Shown one piece after another: positions 16,893 through 25,939 of a stretch of 64,000 nucleotides of DNA; the stretch's first letter is position 1, and each line of letters begins with the position of its first letter. The translations under genes and the position numbers were made by a program. The notes below the pieces were generated by a model. It was not told the origin of the DNA. It did not search any database and was given only the letters and a program-made list of their open reading frames with translations. This DNA comes from Calothrix sp. PCC 7716 (GTDB lineage Bacteria > Cyanobacteriota > Cyanobacteriia > Cyanobacteriales > Nostocaceae), in NCBI RefSeq assembly GCF_019977735.1, contig NZ_AP025018.1, forward strand, positions 6,204,580 through 6,268,579, in the 5' to 3' direction.

Positions 16893-17329
16893 GTGAGTTT
16901 TATGCGAAAACCCTTAGCGGCTTTTGTGCGCTTGGATTGGCAATTATGGCTAATGGCTCTGATGTTGGTTGCATCTCAACCAGCTTGGGCGGATAATAAG
17001 GAATTACAATCGCAAAGGTACGGTTCAAATATAAATGATAATTACTTTCATAAATCATCTAAAAAGATTCCTCAACTAAGTGAGGTTGAACTTTTTTATA
17101 AGAGCGCTTCGGTACTTGTGCAGGCGCCGCAAGTTGTGCAAATAATGTCTGTAAGAGCAAATCCTACTTATAAAGGTGTGGAGTTAATTTTAGAGACAAC
17201 TCAAGGGAATCAACTGCAAGTAGCCAATCGCAGTACAGGTAATAACTTTATAGCTGATATAACTGGCGCCCAACTGCGTAATAAAAGTGGTGATGCTTTT
17301 ACGTTTAGTTCTCAAAAACCGCTTGCAGG
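16893..17329 (+). pseudogene. AMIN-TonB siderophore receptor, 5' part, cut by IS4-type element
   Basis: Starts at GTG 16893 or ATG 16902, with signal peptide (WLMALMLVASQPAWA), a linker with KKIPQLSEVELFYKSASVLV and the AMIN domain (VRANPTYKGVELILETTQGN, FSSQKPLAG). At 17330 the insertion sequence begins. On the far side (19068) the gene resumes in the barrel, so the rest of AMIN, TonB box, plug and first strands are missing. The insertion came with a deletion or with recombination between IS copies. Not functional. Confidence 0.9.
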
Positions 17330-17371
17330 CTGACTGCCTGACAGATTAATGTGGAAGGCAGTGAAATCGGG

Positions 17372-17782
17372 AGCATCCAGTGAAAGGCAGAAACACCATT
17401 ACAACAGGCGCCCCTTAAACACTTTAATTTTAAACATGGTTAAGTACAGTACTAACTACAGATACTACAAATTTAGTACAATACTCCTTTAATCTCTACT
17501 TACTCAATGAAGAATTATTCTCAATATTTCTCAAAATATTAACTAAAAAATCATACTAACAAAAACTATATCTAACAAAAGCGGAGGTTACAGGCTTTAG
17601 CCTGTAACGATGCCACGGCGCCTGAATTAAAACACAAGAATGAGTTAATACTGTAGAATCACAATACAGCATCATAACTGGTTTGCAATATTTTTATGTT
17701 TGATAAACACCAGTGTTTAATAGCGCTAGTGTTTAGCCAAGGGCACCTGTTGTAATGGTGTTTCTGCCTTTCACTGGATGCT
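17372..17782. repeat. 37-bp perfect inverted repeat nested in the IS
   Basis: The arm 17372-17408 (AGCATCCAGTGAAAGGCAGA and following) is the exact complement of 17746-17782. The arms flank 337 bp without a gene; inside is a smaller palindrome ACAGGCTTTAGCCTGT. The unit looks like a MITE or foldback element inserted within the IS. Confidence 0.85.
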
Positions 17783-17791
17783 GCCTTGAAA

Positions 17792-18961
17792 TCAAGGTCT
17801 GCACTCCAGGGAGTAGATGCGGGAAAACCATATCCCATAACTTATATCCTGGCGAGCTTTTTTGGAAGCAAAACAAGGCTCAGGGTCTTTTGGTAACAAA
17901 GGAATTGGGGTTAGCAATTGTCGCCCCTTATGAATAACACCTTTAAGCCAACTGATACCAATCTTAAGATAGCTTAGACCACGATTCCAATGAGGATCAA
18001 CACTTGAGCGCAGACCCGAGACTTGTACGGCCATGCCCTGTGCTGTGCTATAAAGTAAGGTTAAAGCAGCAATTAAATACAAACGGTCTAATGATTTTGC
18101 ATTTCTAAGGCAAGAGTCTTCCAATTCAAATGCGCCTGATTTGCTATCTAAAAACAGTTCCTCGACGCGAAACCTTAAAGCGTATTCATGCAACGTTTTT
18201 AAAGTTGGAGATTCATTTGTTACAACAGCCCAATGCTCGGATATCCCTTCTGGATAAGCGACTACCAGATTACAACGAATCAAACCGTCTTGCCATAATC
18301 CAACATTACGATAAAAAGCAGCTTCGCCTTTTTTAGGATAAATTAACGATGCTTCTATTGGGTGGCGCCTGATTCCATGTAACTGTGTGTCGCAAGTTAT
18401 ACGTATGCAATAATACCAATTACTTGCTTGTAACCAACTCAAAAAATCATGGTTAGCAAAACCTCTATCCGCAAGCATCATTACATTAGGGTGATTGCGT
18501 AGTAACCATCTAACTTTGCGTAACATTGGTTCGTATTCCTTAAATGCGACTGTTGCGCTACCATGCTCTAATACACGCCACAGTAATGGGATTGCCCGAC
18601 CACAGCATACTACTGAGATATGAATCATACAAAATCGATTCCATAACACGGTAGTATCAATCGCCAAATATAATCGATGGTTCTGCCAGTCTTTTAAAGC
18701 TGCCATTGCCAATGGTAAATATAATTTTTCGACACAAACCCTTCTGTTCTCTAGGAATCTGCGCCATCTGCGCTCATAACTTTGGGCTTGTTCTGCATTA
18801 CTTTGTACGTAGGGTTCCCATGCGCTCAAACTTAGCTGCCCACTATATATTAATCCATTAATCATCCAAGCCAAAGTTTTTAGATGGCGCAAGTCACAGT
18901 AAGTACAATATTGACGTAGATATCCAAATATCTGACTATATAGTTGGGTCGAGTTTAACAT
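17792..18961 (-). CDS. IS4-family transposase
   Basis: 389-aa DDE transposase. Catalytic residues are visible: D in YLAIDTTVLW, D in MMLADRGF and E in the family signature YALRFRVEELFLDSK, which fits the IS4 pattern Y-(2)-R-(3)-E-(6)-K exactly. It has an intact frame from ATG, about 106 bp from the element's right end. It should move this element and related copies by cut-and-paste. It reads against the receptor gene it interrupts. Confidence 0.93.
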   Translation of the reverse strand: MLNSTQLYSQIFGYLRQYCTYCDLRHLKTLAWMINGLIYSGQLSLSAWEPYVQSNAEQAQSYERRWRRFLENRRVCVEKLYLPLAMAALKDWQNHRLYLAIDTTVLWNRFCMIHISVVCCGRAIPLLWRVLEHGSATVAFKEYEPMLRKVRWLLRNHPNVMMLADRGFANHDFLSWLQASNWYYCIRITCDTQLHGIRRHPIEASLIYPKKGEAAFYRNVGLWQDGLIRCNLVVAYPEGISEHWAVVTNESPTLKTLHEYALRFRVEELFLDSKSGAFELEDSCLRNAKSLDRLYLIAALTLLYSTAQGMAVQVSGLRSSVDPHWNRGLSYLKIGISWLKGVIHKGRQLLTPIPLLPKDPEPCFASKKARQDISYGIWFSRIYSLECRP

Positions 18962-19067
18962 GATGCACTTGGTAGTAGTGTGGTAACTTCACCATCTCAT
19001 GTTTCTTGACCCTTTTATTAAATGCCCTGATTTTACAGGGTTTTCCAGACTTCTGTCAGGCAGTCAG

Positions 19068-20291
19068 CGAGTTGGGTATGACTTGGAACACAAATTTAAT
19101 GACAATTGGCAGCTACGCAGCGTTTTCGAGGCTGCTTGGCTAGACCAGGATAGAGGAATCGTATTTCCTCGTGGTTTAGAAGAGGATAATCGAACACTTC
19201 GCAGAGGATTAGATGAAGGACCTATTAATGCTAGGCTTTTCAACTTTGACACGTATTTTGTTGGTAAATTTGCTACAGGCGGTATTCAGCATCAATTGTT
19301 AACAGGATTTAACTATAGAAGAGATGAACAAGAGAGTTTCGGTAGTAAACCAGTTCGCGCATTAGCTCCTGTAGACATATTTAATCCTGTGTACAATCAA
19401 CCGATAGGAGAGGTCATCTTCGACGCCACTGAGGGAAAATCGAATGCAAATACTTATGGTTTTTACATTCAGGATCAAATTACGCTACTAGACAATCTCA
19501 AATTGCTTCTGGGAGGTCGATTTGACATTGCTAATCAGCGCATTATCAATAACTACCCAACAAATGACTCTGCTCAACAAGAAGTTTTTAGCCCCAGAGT
19601 TGGAATAGTCTATCAACCAATTCCTGCAATTTCTCTGTATGCTGCCTATGGACGCTCTTTTCTACCAATTATTAATGTGTTTGAAGATAGAACAATTTCA
19701 AAGCCTGAACGCGGCACACTGTATGAAGTTGGTGTCAAAGCAGACTTAAACGAGCGCATAAGTGCAACTTTAGCATTTTATGACCAAACTCGTACAAATA
19801 TCCGAACCGAAGACCCGAATGATCCACTGCGCGTTATCCAGGTGGGTGAACAAAATAGCCAAGGTATTGAGTTCAACATTGCGGGTGATATTCTACCCGG
19901 TTGGAACATAGTCGCAGGTTATGCTTACACCGATGCTCGTATTGCCAAAGACAACAGCTTTCCTGTTGGTAATCGCATTAATGGGGTTCCCGAAAACAGC
20001 TTTAACCTATGGACAACTTACAGATTTTCAGAAGGTAGTTTAAAAGGATTAGGGTTTGGCTTAGGGTTATTTTACCAAGGAGAAAGGCAAGGAAATTTAG
20101 CCAATACATTTCAACTACCTAGCTACCTCCGCACGGATGCTGCTATTTTCTATGAACAAGAACGATTCCGAGCTGGACTCAATTTTAGGAATGTGTTTAA
20201 TATTGAATATTACGAATCAGCTTTCAATATTAATCGTGTTTTTCCAGGCGCCCCCTTTGAAGTACAAGGAACTGTTTCCTGGAGATTTTGA
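19068..20291 (+). pseudogene. AMIN-TonB siderophore receptor, 3' barrel part
   Basis: Resumes in frame as VGYDLEHKFNDNWQLRSVFE and continues through LKLLLGGRFDIANQ, FSPRVGIVYQPIPAISLYAA and YLRTDAAIFYEQERFRAGLN to the terminal VSWRF. The apparent start at 18999 lies inside the IS. It is the second half of the receptor whose 5' part is at 16893-17329, or of a sister gene joined by deletion. Only one GGCGCC occurs here (20248). The SBP gene follows 10 bp later. Confidence 0.9.
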
Positions 20292-20301
20292 GTAGTTCTT
20301 C

Positions 20302-21273
20302 ATGAAAAAGTTACTGCATCGCCTTATATACATAATGCTCCTGGGAATCATCACATATATGCTTACTGTGGCTTGTAGCCTTAGTAACTCTGATAATCCT
20401 GAGAGCTTTGTCCAATCCGCGAATAACTGCCGCATAGTAAAGCATAGCATGGGGGAAACTTGTATTCCCCAAAATCCCAAACGTGTTGTTACTATTTTTC
20501 ATGGCATTTTAGGTAATGCATTATCTCTAGGTGTAAAACCAATTGCCAGCAGTGTGCTAGATATGCAGAATCCATTTCCTGCATATTTAAAAAATCAAGT
20601 TGATGGAATAGAGCAATTGGGTTATCAATATGAACCTAATTTAGAAAGAATATTGAAACTAAAACCAGACTTGATTCTTGTTTGGGAAAATATTCAAGCA
20701 ATTTACCCGCTTTTAGCGAAAATTAGCCCTACCGCAGTCGTCCCCTGGCGCGGTTCAGTCGCTTGGCGAGAACATATTGAATTTGTCGCCAAAGCTTTAG
20801 GCAAGGAAAAAGAAGTACAGCAAGGCTGGAAGCACTATTATCAGCGAGTAAATGAGCTAAAAGTAGCTTTAGGAACTCAGTATCAAGATAAAGAAATATC
20901 CGTTTTCAGTCCTACAAGCCAATGGGGGTTCTTTGTTGACGCAAAAAATTCATTTTCTGGGTCTATTCTAAATGACCTTGGACTAAAACGTCCAAAGCTA
21001 CAAGATGTCAATATATCAAGCGGCTATATTACATTTACCTCAGAGGAAGAATTGGAGATAATAAACGGTGATATTATGTTTGTCACAGTTGATCGAGAAG
21101 AGGACAGAAAAGCCTTTGAGAAAATTATACAAAAACCTCTGGGGAAAAAGCTTAAAGCAGTTCAACAGGGGCATGTATATTATGTAAACGGATTACCCTG
21201 GCTTAGTTCAAACTTCCTCGCTGCTGATGTCGTCCTTGATGATATCGAAAAATATCTTGTCAATACTCCTTAA
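20302..21273 (+). CDS. Iron-siderophore substrate-binding lipoprotein
   Basis: 323 aa of the Peripla_BP_2 (FecB/FhuD) class. Lipobox MLTVAC near residue 24. The mature part starts with NCRIVKHSMGETCIPQNPKR, a Cys pair shared by most SBPs of this window, then NLERILKLKPDLILV and the C-terminal LKAVQQGHVYYVNGLPW and LDDIEKYL. It should bind a ferric siderophore delivered by the receptor encoded just upstream, and was presumably co-transcribed with it (10-bp gap). Since that receptor is now split, expression may depend on an IS promoter. No permease genes are adjacent. Confidence 0.9.
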   Translation: MKKLLHRLIYIMLLGIITYMLTVACSLSNSDNPESFVQSANNCRIVKHSMGETCIPQNPKRVVTIFHGILGNALSLGVKPIASSVLDMQNPFPAYLKNQVDGIEQLGYQYEPNLERILKLKPDLILVWENIQAIYPLLAKISPTAVVPWRGSVAWREHIEFVAKALGKEKEVQQGWKHYYQRVNELKVALGTQYQDKEISVFSPTSQWGFFVDAKNSFSGSILNDLGLKRPKLQDVNISSGYITFTSEEELEIINGDIMFVTVDREEDRKAFEKIIQKPLGKKLKAVQQGHVYYVNGLPWLSSNFLAADVVLDDIEKYLVNTP

Positions 21274-21395
21274 ACACGAGGCAAGACGATTTTTTAAGAT
21301 GAATATTAGCTAAATACAATTGCCAAGCTTTGCTTTCAGTAGCAAAAAAGTATCTATTACAAGTCAACTAGCATTAATCCGCTCATTTGCTATTA

Positions 21396-21893
21396 CTAAC
21401 CTTTATTCAAGTTAATTAAATATTTTGTCTGACTTTTACCTTCAAAAGATTCGCCTGTGAGTTTGTTATTTTTAAATTTGGTCTTGAATTTCATCATAGT
21501 TTTGCCTTTATCTTTTAATTCCAATGTCACATCTTTATTATTAACTGTATTATTAACTGTGGCTGTTAAAGTACCGTTTTGAATAACAATATCTTTCTGA
21601 GTTTTTGTATCATATCCCCAAAATTTCCAAGTTCCTAGCTTAGTGTTACCAGCTTGAGAAAGTACATCAATCTCTATAGATGTGGCAGTATCGTCTCCTT
21701 TGGGTATAATTTGCCCTTTCCAGCTACCAACAATTGAAGGTTTGCTACTGATGACTTGACTAATTTTGTTAGAATTGGCTTGTTGCCCTTGGACAATTGT
21801 CGCAGATACTTGGGAAGCGGCGCCCAAAAATCCTATTCCAGATGATACAGCAAGTAAGGTAGCAAGAGCGATAGATTTGGTTACGAGTTTCAT
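21396..21893 (-). CDS. Exported hypothetical protein
   Basis: 165 aa with a clear signal peptide (IALATLLAVSSGIGFLGAAS, cleavage likely after QVSA). The mature part is short beta-rich segments: SIVGSWKGQIIPKGDDTATS, LGTWKFWGYD, MMKFKTKFKNNKLTGESF, similar in style to small lipocalin-like or META-like periplasmic domains, but I cannot name a family. It is convergent with the SBP at 20302. The start ATG is preceded by a GGATAA stretch. Function unknown. Confidence 0.7.
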   Translation of the reverse strand: MKLVTKSIALATLLAVSSGIGFLGAASQVSATIVQGQQANSNKISQVISSKPSIVGSWKGQIIPKGDDTATSIEIDVLSQAGNTKLGTWKFWGYDTKTQKDIVIQNGTLTATVNNTVNNKDVTLELKDKGKTMMKFKTKFKNNKLTGESFEGKSQTKYLINLNKG

Positions 21894-22182
21894 AAGTTAT
21901 TTATCCTGTTAGTTTTGGTGATTGAAAGTTGTTTTCCCTTTCTGTTAACAGGTATGTTGCCTTTCCCATGTTTATGCACTATCGAGGCGCCATAAATCGA
22001 CACCTGGTTACAAAATAACCCTAAAGTGACGTAACATCAAGGTTTCAAAGATTTTCAGAGCTTCATCCACAGGCGCCGTTTATCAAAAATTGAAGCATCA
22101 AGTAACTATGGCACATCAATTAACTATAAACCAATTTAGTTCAAAAATATTATCTAAAACTTTTACGTCATTACAGACCCAC

Positions 22183-22207
22183 GTAGAGACGCGAATCGCG
22201 TCTCTAC
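22183..22207. repeat. Dispersed hairpin repeat GTAGAGACGCG...CGCGTCTCTAC
   Basis: Nearly perfect 25-bp palindrome. Relatives lie at 59041-59068 and 61303-61331, and a half copy near 14459. A REP-like family common in filamentous cyanobacteria. Confidence 0.85.
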
Positions 22208-22600
22208 CCGCCAATTTGTGTGAAATGAGGGGTCTGAACACCTATTCGCTCTTCTGTATCCTCGCAAGGAAGGGGTTAGGGGTTAGGTTCTTGGTTAATA
22301 TTGATACTGTTAGATGCTTTGTGCCCGACTCATGACATATTAAACATGCTATCTAAAACAGTTAGCTTAAACTAGTAAAGCTTTGGTTAAGAAATTATTA
22401 TTTAGAGTTTAAAATTGGACGATTTATTTAATATTAAAATTTGCTTCTTGGGCTATGTATGAAATGCGACTAATTATGTTACTTATACTTTCGTATCCTG
22501 CTAATATCTAGATATAAATATACTCAAAGCGGGGTACTACTTTACTTTTATAACAAGTTTGAATCTTGAAGATGCTACCCTACGGGAAAACTCCGTTTAC

Positions 22601-22700
22601 GTGCCTCAGCATGACAGGGGATGCTTCGTTCCTTAGCATGACATGGGATGCTTCGTCCCTCAGCATGACATGGGATGCTTCGTCCCTCAGCATGACAGCG
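22601..22700. repeat. 27-bp tandem repeats (GATGCTTCGTCCCTCAGCAT type)
   Basis: About four imperfect units with ATGAC spaced at 27 bp (22611, 22638, 22665, 22692). Related to the 31-bp array at 56762-56947 and, inverted, to 61085-61200. Confidence 0.85.
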
Positions 22701-22780
22701 GATGATTAGTGTTTCAGGATGATAGATGTTCAGATTTTACCCGTTTGCAGTGTAGTTACCTTTCTCGAATAGGAGAGCCT

Positions 22781-24604
22781 ATGAAACGTCGTGTGCTGCG
22801 CGTCGGTGGGTTTGGTATAGGGCTAATTATTATTTTAGGTTTAGGTTGGTATTTGAATCAACCTAGATGTTTGAGGATTGCGGCTGGACGAGAGGGTGGA
22901 GATGCTCATAATTTTGCTTTGCTGATGAGAACGTTTTTACCTATATATTCTGATAATAAGGTTTGTGTAACTATAGTTGGCAGTTCTGTCGGCGCCAAAG
23001 GAGAGAAAGAAACTGATGGGACGCAAGAAAATTTGGATATGTTGGAAAGAAGGCAGGCTGATATAGTAACTGCCCAAGCTGATATTTTAATTATGAGAAA
23101 TTTGCCTAGCTTGGCGCCTGTTAATGCTGGTCGTTGGACTCCATCTCCTCAAAGGCAGTTGACTCAAGCGCAACTTGTGTCTGAGTTATTTCCTGATATG
23201 TACCAGCTAGTTGTTAGAAATGATTCTGATATCAAAACTGTTTCTGATTTAGCTCAGAATAAAAGAGTTGCAATGCCTCCGCGCGAGGGTGGTCAAATTG
23301 AGTCTTTCGCGTTTCTGATGCAATATTATGGTTTAATTACAGAGAGCCAACAGCTTGTACAATTAGTAGAGTTAAAGAATAATAATATTAAAAATGCTCT
23401 TTGTAGTCAGAAACAAATTGATGCTGTATTTTATGTGCGTGCGGTAGATAATGATAAAATACGACAAATACTTACGGAATGTGGACGTTTAGTTCCAATT
23501 GACCAAGCTGCCGCAATGACGCTTAAAAATCCTTATTTAAAAGAAGCGGAAATTCCTGAAGGCGCCTATCGAGGAGGTAGTAATCCTATACCAAGCAGTG
23601 GCGCCGATAATAAGCAAAAGTTAACAACAGTCAGTACTCCAAGGTTGCTACTAGCACATAAAGATGCTGATAGAGAAAAAATTCGTACAGTTACTAAAAT
23701 TCTTTATGACTATCGGCAGGAATTTATCAAAGCCATGCCATTGCTAGCTAATATGAGTCCTCCAGATAATATGAAATCTGGAATTGGCTTACCTATTCAT
23801 CCAGGCGCCCAAGCATATTATGATAGAGAAAAACCTTCTTGGCTAGAGAGGTATTCAGAAAGTTTAGGTTTTATAATTACTATAGCATCAATTGGGTTGT
23901 CTGGATTTTTATGGGTAACTCAACGGTTCGAGCAAATACGTAAAAATAAAGCGGATGATTATATTCGAGAAGTTAATTCATTAATGGATGCTGAAGACTG
24001 TATTCAAGCAGTAGTCGGATATTTAGACGCAGAACAATCTAACAATACTCAACAGCTTAAAACCTTCAAAGACCTGATAATTGACAAAGCGGCAAAAATT
24101 ATGATTGAAAAAAGAATTGCGGAACTCGCTAGTCAAAAAAGCTTAATATCAAATGAGTCTTTAATATCTTTCGGTAAGACTTTGCGAAAAATTATTAATG
24201 CAATTGAAAAACTTCCTGTAAATGTCTCTACCGAAATCTTTAATGATATTCCTTACAAAGCCACAGTAATTGTAGATAATTGGCAAATTGAACCTACAGA
24301 TATTTGGCAGAAAATTTTGAGAGTAACTTCAGCAGATGAATTACGGAAAACAGAGAAAAATAAATTCAATCAGAAAGATTTAGATGAAGTTTTACAAAAA
24401 TGTATAACCCCAGCTAACAAACGACAAATTCTACAATTAAGTGATTCTACTAAGTTTCTGCAATCTGAAATCTTAGAAATTCGCCGCGATATGAATGCTA
24501 TCTTTAAGCGCGCGGTTAATGCTTTAGTAGAAGAAAGAATATCACAAGAATCATTCCAGTCATTCCGCGTAATTTGGCAAGTTGCAGCAGATGGTATTAA
24601 ATAA
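22781..24604 (+). CDS. TAXI-family solute-binding protein with C-terminal membrane anchor and cytoplasmic domain
   Basis: 607 aa. ATG at 22781 follows AGGAG; the frame extends 24 codons upstream without features. A first hydrophobic segment (GFGIGLIIILGLGWYL) is followed by a TAXI/NMT1-like binding domain of about 320 residues (DMLERRQADIVTAQADILIM, DMYQLVVRNDSDIKTVSDLA, KQIDAVFYVRAV). A second membrane helix follows (FIITIASIGLSGFLWV, about residue 365), then a helical cytoplasmic part of about 220 residues. TAXI proteins normally serve TRAP transporters; no TRAP permease is near. This resembles stand-alone sensors or anchored receptors. Ligand unknown. Confidence 0.75.
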   Translation: MKRRVLRVGGFGIGLIIILGLGWYLNQPRCLRIAAGREGGDAHNFALLMRTFLPIYSDNKVCVTIVGSSVGAKGEKETDGTQENLDMLERRQADIVTAQADILIMRNLPSLAPVNAGRWTPSPQRQLTQAQLVSELFPDMYQLVVRNDSDIKTVSDLAQNKRVAMPPREGGQIESFAFLMQYYGLITESQQLVQLVELKNNNIKNALCSQKQIDAVFYVRAVDNDKIRQILTECGRLVPIDQAAAMTLKNPYLKEAEIPEGAYRGGSNPIPSSGADNKQKLTTVSTPRLLLAHKDADREKIRTVTKILYDYRQEFIKAMPLLANMSPPDNMKSGIGLPIHPGAQAYYDREKPSWLERYSESLGFIITIASIGLSGFLWVTQRFEQIRKNKADDYIREVNSLMDAEDCIQAVVGYLDAEQSNNTQQLKTFKDLIIDKAAKIMIEKRIAELASQKSLISNESLISFGKTLRKIINAIEKLPVNVSTEIFNDIPYKATVIVDNWQIEPTDIWQKILRVTSADELRKTEKNKFNQKDLDEVLQKCITPANKRQILQLSDSTKFLQSEILEIRRDMNAIFKRAVNALVEERISQESFQSFRVIWQVAADGIK

Positions 24605-24745
24605 AAGGTTAATAAACTGTTATCACATTGTTAATTTAATATAATGAAGCAAGTGCAAAACTGTAATTCATTAATTTTAAATGAGATAATACAATTAATG
24701 ATAGAGAATTCCTCTGATTTTAGCTCTAAAAGCTCTTCTTTTATA

Positions 24746-24891
24746 AATAGACCATTATATTTAGCTGTTCCTATTGATACATATAAAACTTTTTTCAAAA
24801 AAGGTTTGTTCAAGAGGCTGTCAAAATTTATCAGGTAAAACTCTTAGTTTATGACCCAGTTAAGGAGGAAATAGTTGAATGGAAAAATTAG
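24746..24891 (+). pseudogene. xisH remnant (C-terminal half)
   Basis: RPLYLAVPIDTYKTFFKK in one frame and FVQEAVKIYQVKLLVYDPVK then EEIVEWKN in the next frame reproduce the XisH C-terminus, with one frameshift near 24805. The N-terminal half is not recognisable upstream. Its end overlaps the degenerate xisI start, as in the intact arrangement. Confidence 0.8.
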
Positions 24892-25214
24892 GTAAATATA
24901 GTTCGGCAACTACTAACATCTATTGCTGCCATAGGCTACTGTGAATCAAATGCGAATGTGGAATGTCAGTTTATATGTGACACAGAAAATGACCATTATC
25001 AACTACTAGATATTGGTTGGGAAGAATATAACCGTATTTATAATTGTTTTATCCATATTGATATCAAAGATGAAAAAATTTGGATTCAAGAAAATATGAC
25101 AGAAAATGATTTAGCGTGCGCGTATTAGTTGAGATGGGTGTAAATAAGGAAGATATTATTTTAGGGTTACATCCGCCATATAAACGTCCTTATACAGGTT
25201 ATGGTGTAGCATAG
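24879..25214 (+). pseudogene. xisI remnant
   Basis: Recognisable pieces in different frames: ECQFICDTENDHYQLLDIGW, DEKIWIQENMTEND, LVEMGVNKEDIILGLHPPYK and RPYTGYGVA before the stop. At least two frameshifts break it. Together with the preceding xisH piece it is the third xisHI trace of the window. Confidence 0.8.
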
Positions 25215-25469
25215 TATTTTATTTATAACAGTTAAAGAAATGCCAGTTCTTGCGTATTTAGGGTGCTAATTTTGTGATTAAATTCGATAACTTTCCTTTG
25301 ATATCAAAGCTTACAGGTGCTTATAGTCCAAATTTAAACCTGGATACGAAATTTTAGTTAATAATGGCTGTAATATAAGTCATATAAAACTTTTAAGCTT
25401 ACTAATCATTTTTTTAGCACGCTAAGTACGTAAGAGGCATTGTCGCAGACAAATCGTCGTTTTTATTAT
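25215..25469. other. Intergenic region, no gene seen
   Basis: AT-rich; no frame with protein-like features, and no repeats recognised. Confidence 0.4.
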
Positions 25470-25656
25470 AAATTATCGACGTGCTGAAATTGAGCGTCAA
25501 CGTGCCGAAGCTGAACACGAACGTGCCGAAACTGCCAAAAAAGCGCAACGAGACGCAATACCTCGACTACTTGGGTTAGGCTTAACTATTGAGCAAATAG
25601 CGACCGCTCTATCATTATCTATCGATGAAGTCAAGCCTTTTTGCGATAATTTATAA
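25470..25656 (+). pseudogene. C-terminal tail remnant of a Uma2/Rpn-like nuclease-family protein
   Basis: Encodes RRAEIERQRAEAEHERAETA then AIPRLLGLGLTIEQIATALS and LSIDEVKPFCDNL before a stop. Coiled RAE repeats followed by a LGLTxEQIAxALxL helix are typical tails of cyanobacterial Uma2- or Rpn-type proteins. The nuclease domain is missing upstream. Confidence 0.65.
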
Positions 25657-25694
25657 TCAGCCTTTAACACATCAAAATTCCATCTGAAAACACA

Positions 25695-25730
25695 AACTCT
25701 TGTGGAGCGGGCAGGATGCCCGCTTCTTCT
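25695..25730. repeat. Dispersed repeat (CTTGTGGAGCGGGCAGGATG)
   Basis: A member of the CTTGTGGAGCGGGCATCC/GTTCCACAAG family also present at 49030-49126, 55716-55744 and 63160-63222. Confidence 0.65.
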
Positions 25731-25939
25731 ATATACAAGAAAATATAAATAAATGTAAATGTGAACCGTGGCTCACACTATATAGGCGCCCAAGCAGAAA
25801 TTACAACAAATCTTATTCAATGCGTCAAAATGCTATAACAATCCCCCAACCTATACTTGTATAAAACACAGTAAGCAGTGATAATTAATCTCAATAAGCG
25901 CTTTTGCCAACGCTAACACATACTATTTCATCGCTAGCC

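Larger units (their letters stand above)
17330..19067. mobile_element. IS4-family insertion sequence, 1738 bp
   Basis: Both ends carry the perfect 16-bp terminal inverted repeat CTGACTGCCTGACAGA. It contains one transposase gene on the minus strand (17792-18961) and an unusual 450-bp non-coding end with a nested inverted-repeat structure. No target duplication can be recognised, because the host receptor lost its middle part next to the element. Confidence 0.9.
21900..22780. other. Repeat-rich intergenic region
   Basis: Holds two GGCGCC sites, the hairpin at 22183-22207 and the 27-bp tandem repeats at 22601-22700. A possible 81-codon frame at 22090 crosses the hairpin and shows no protein-like features; I see no gene. 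Confidence 0.6.

Noticed and set aside
22090-22335. 81-codon plus-strand frame
   Set aside because: It crosses a dispersed hairpin repeat and has no family-like sequence or ribosome binding site.
25904-25939. TTG-started N-terminal extension of the AraC gene (likewise 27177-27212)
   Set aside because: Paralogs begin with MTIT/MTIN at the ATG; the extension is part of the duplicated leader.
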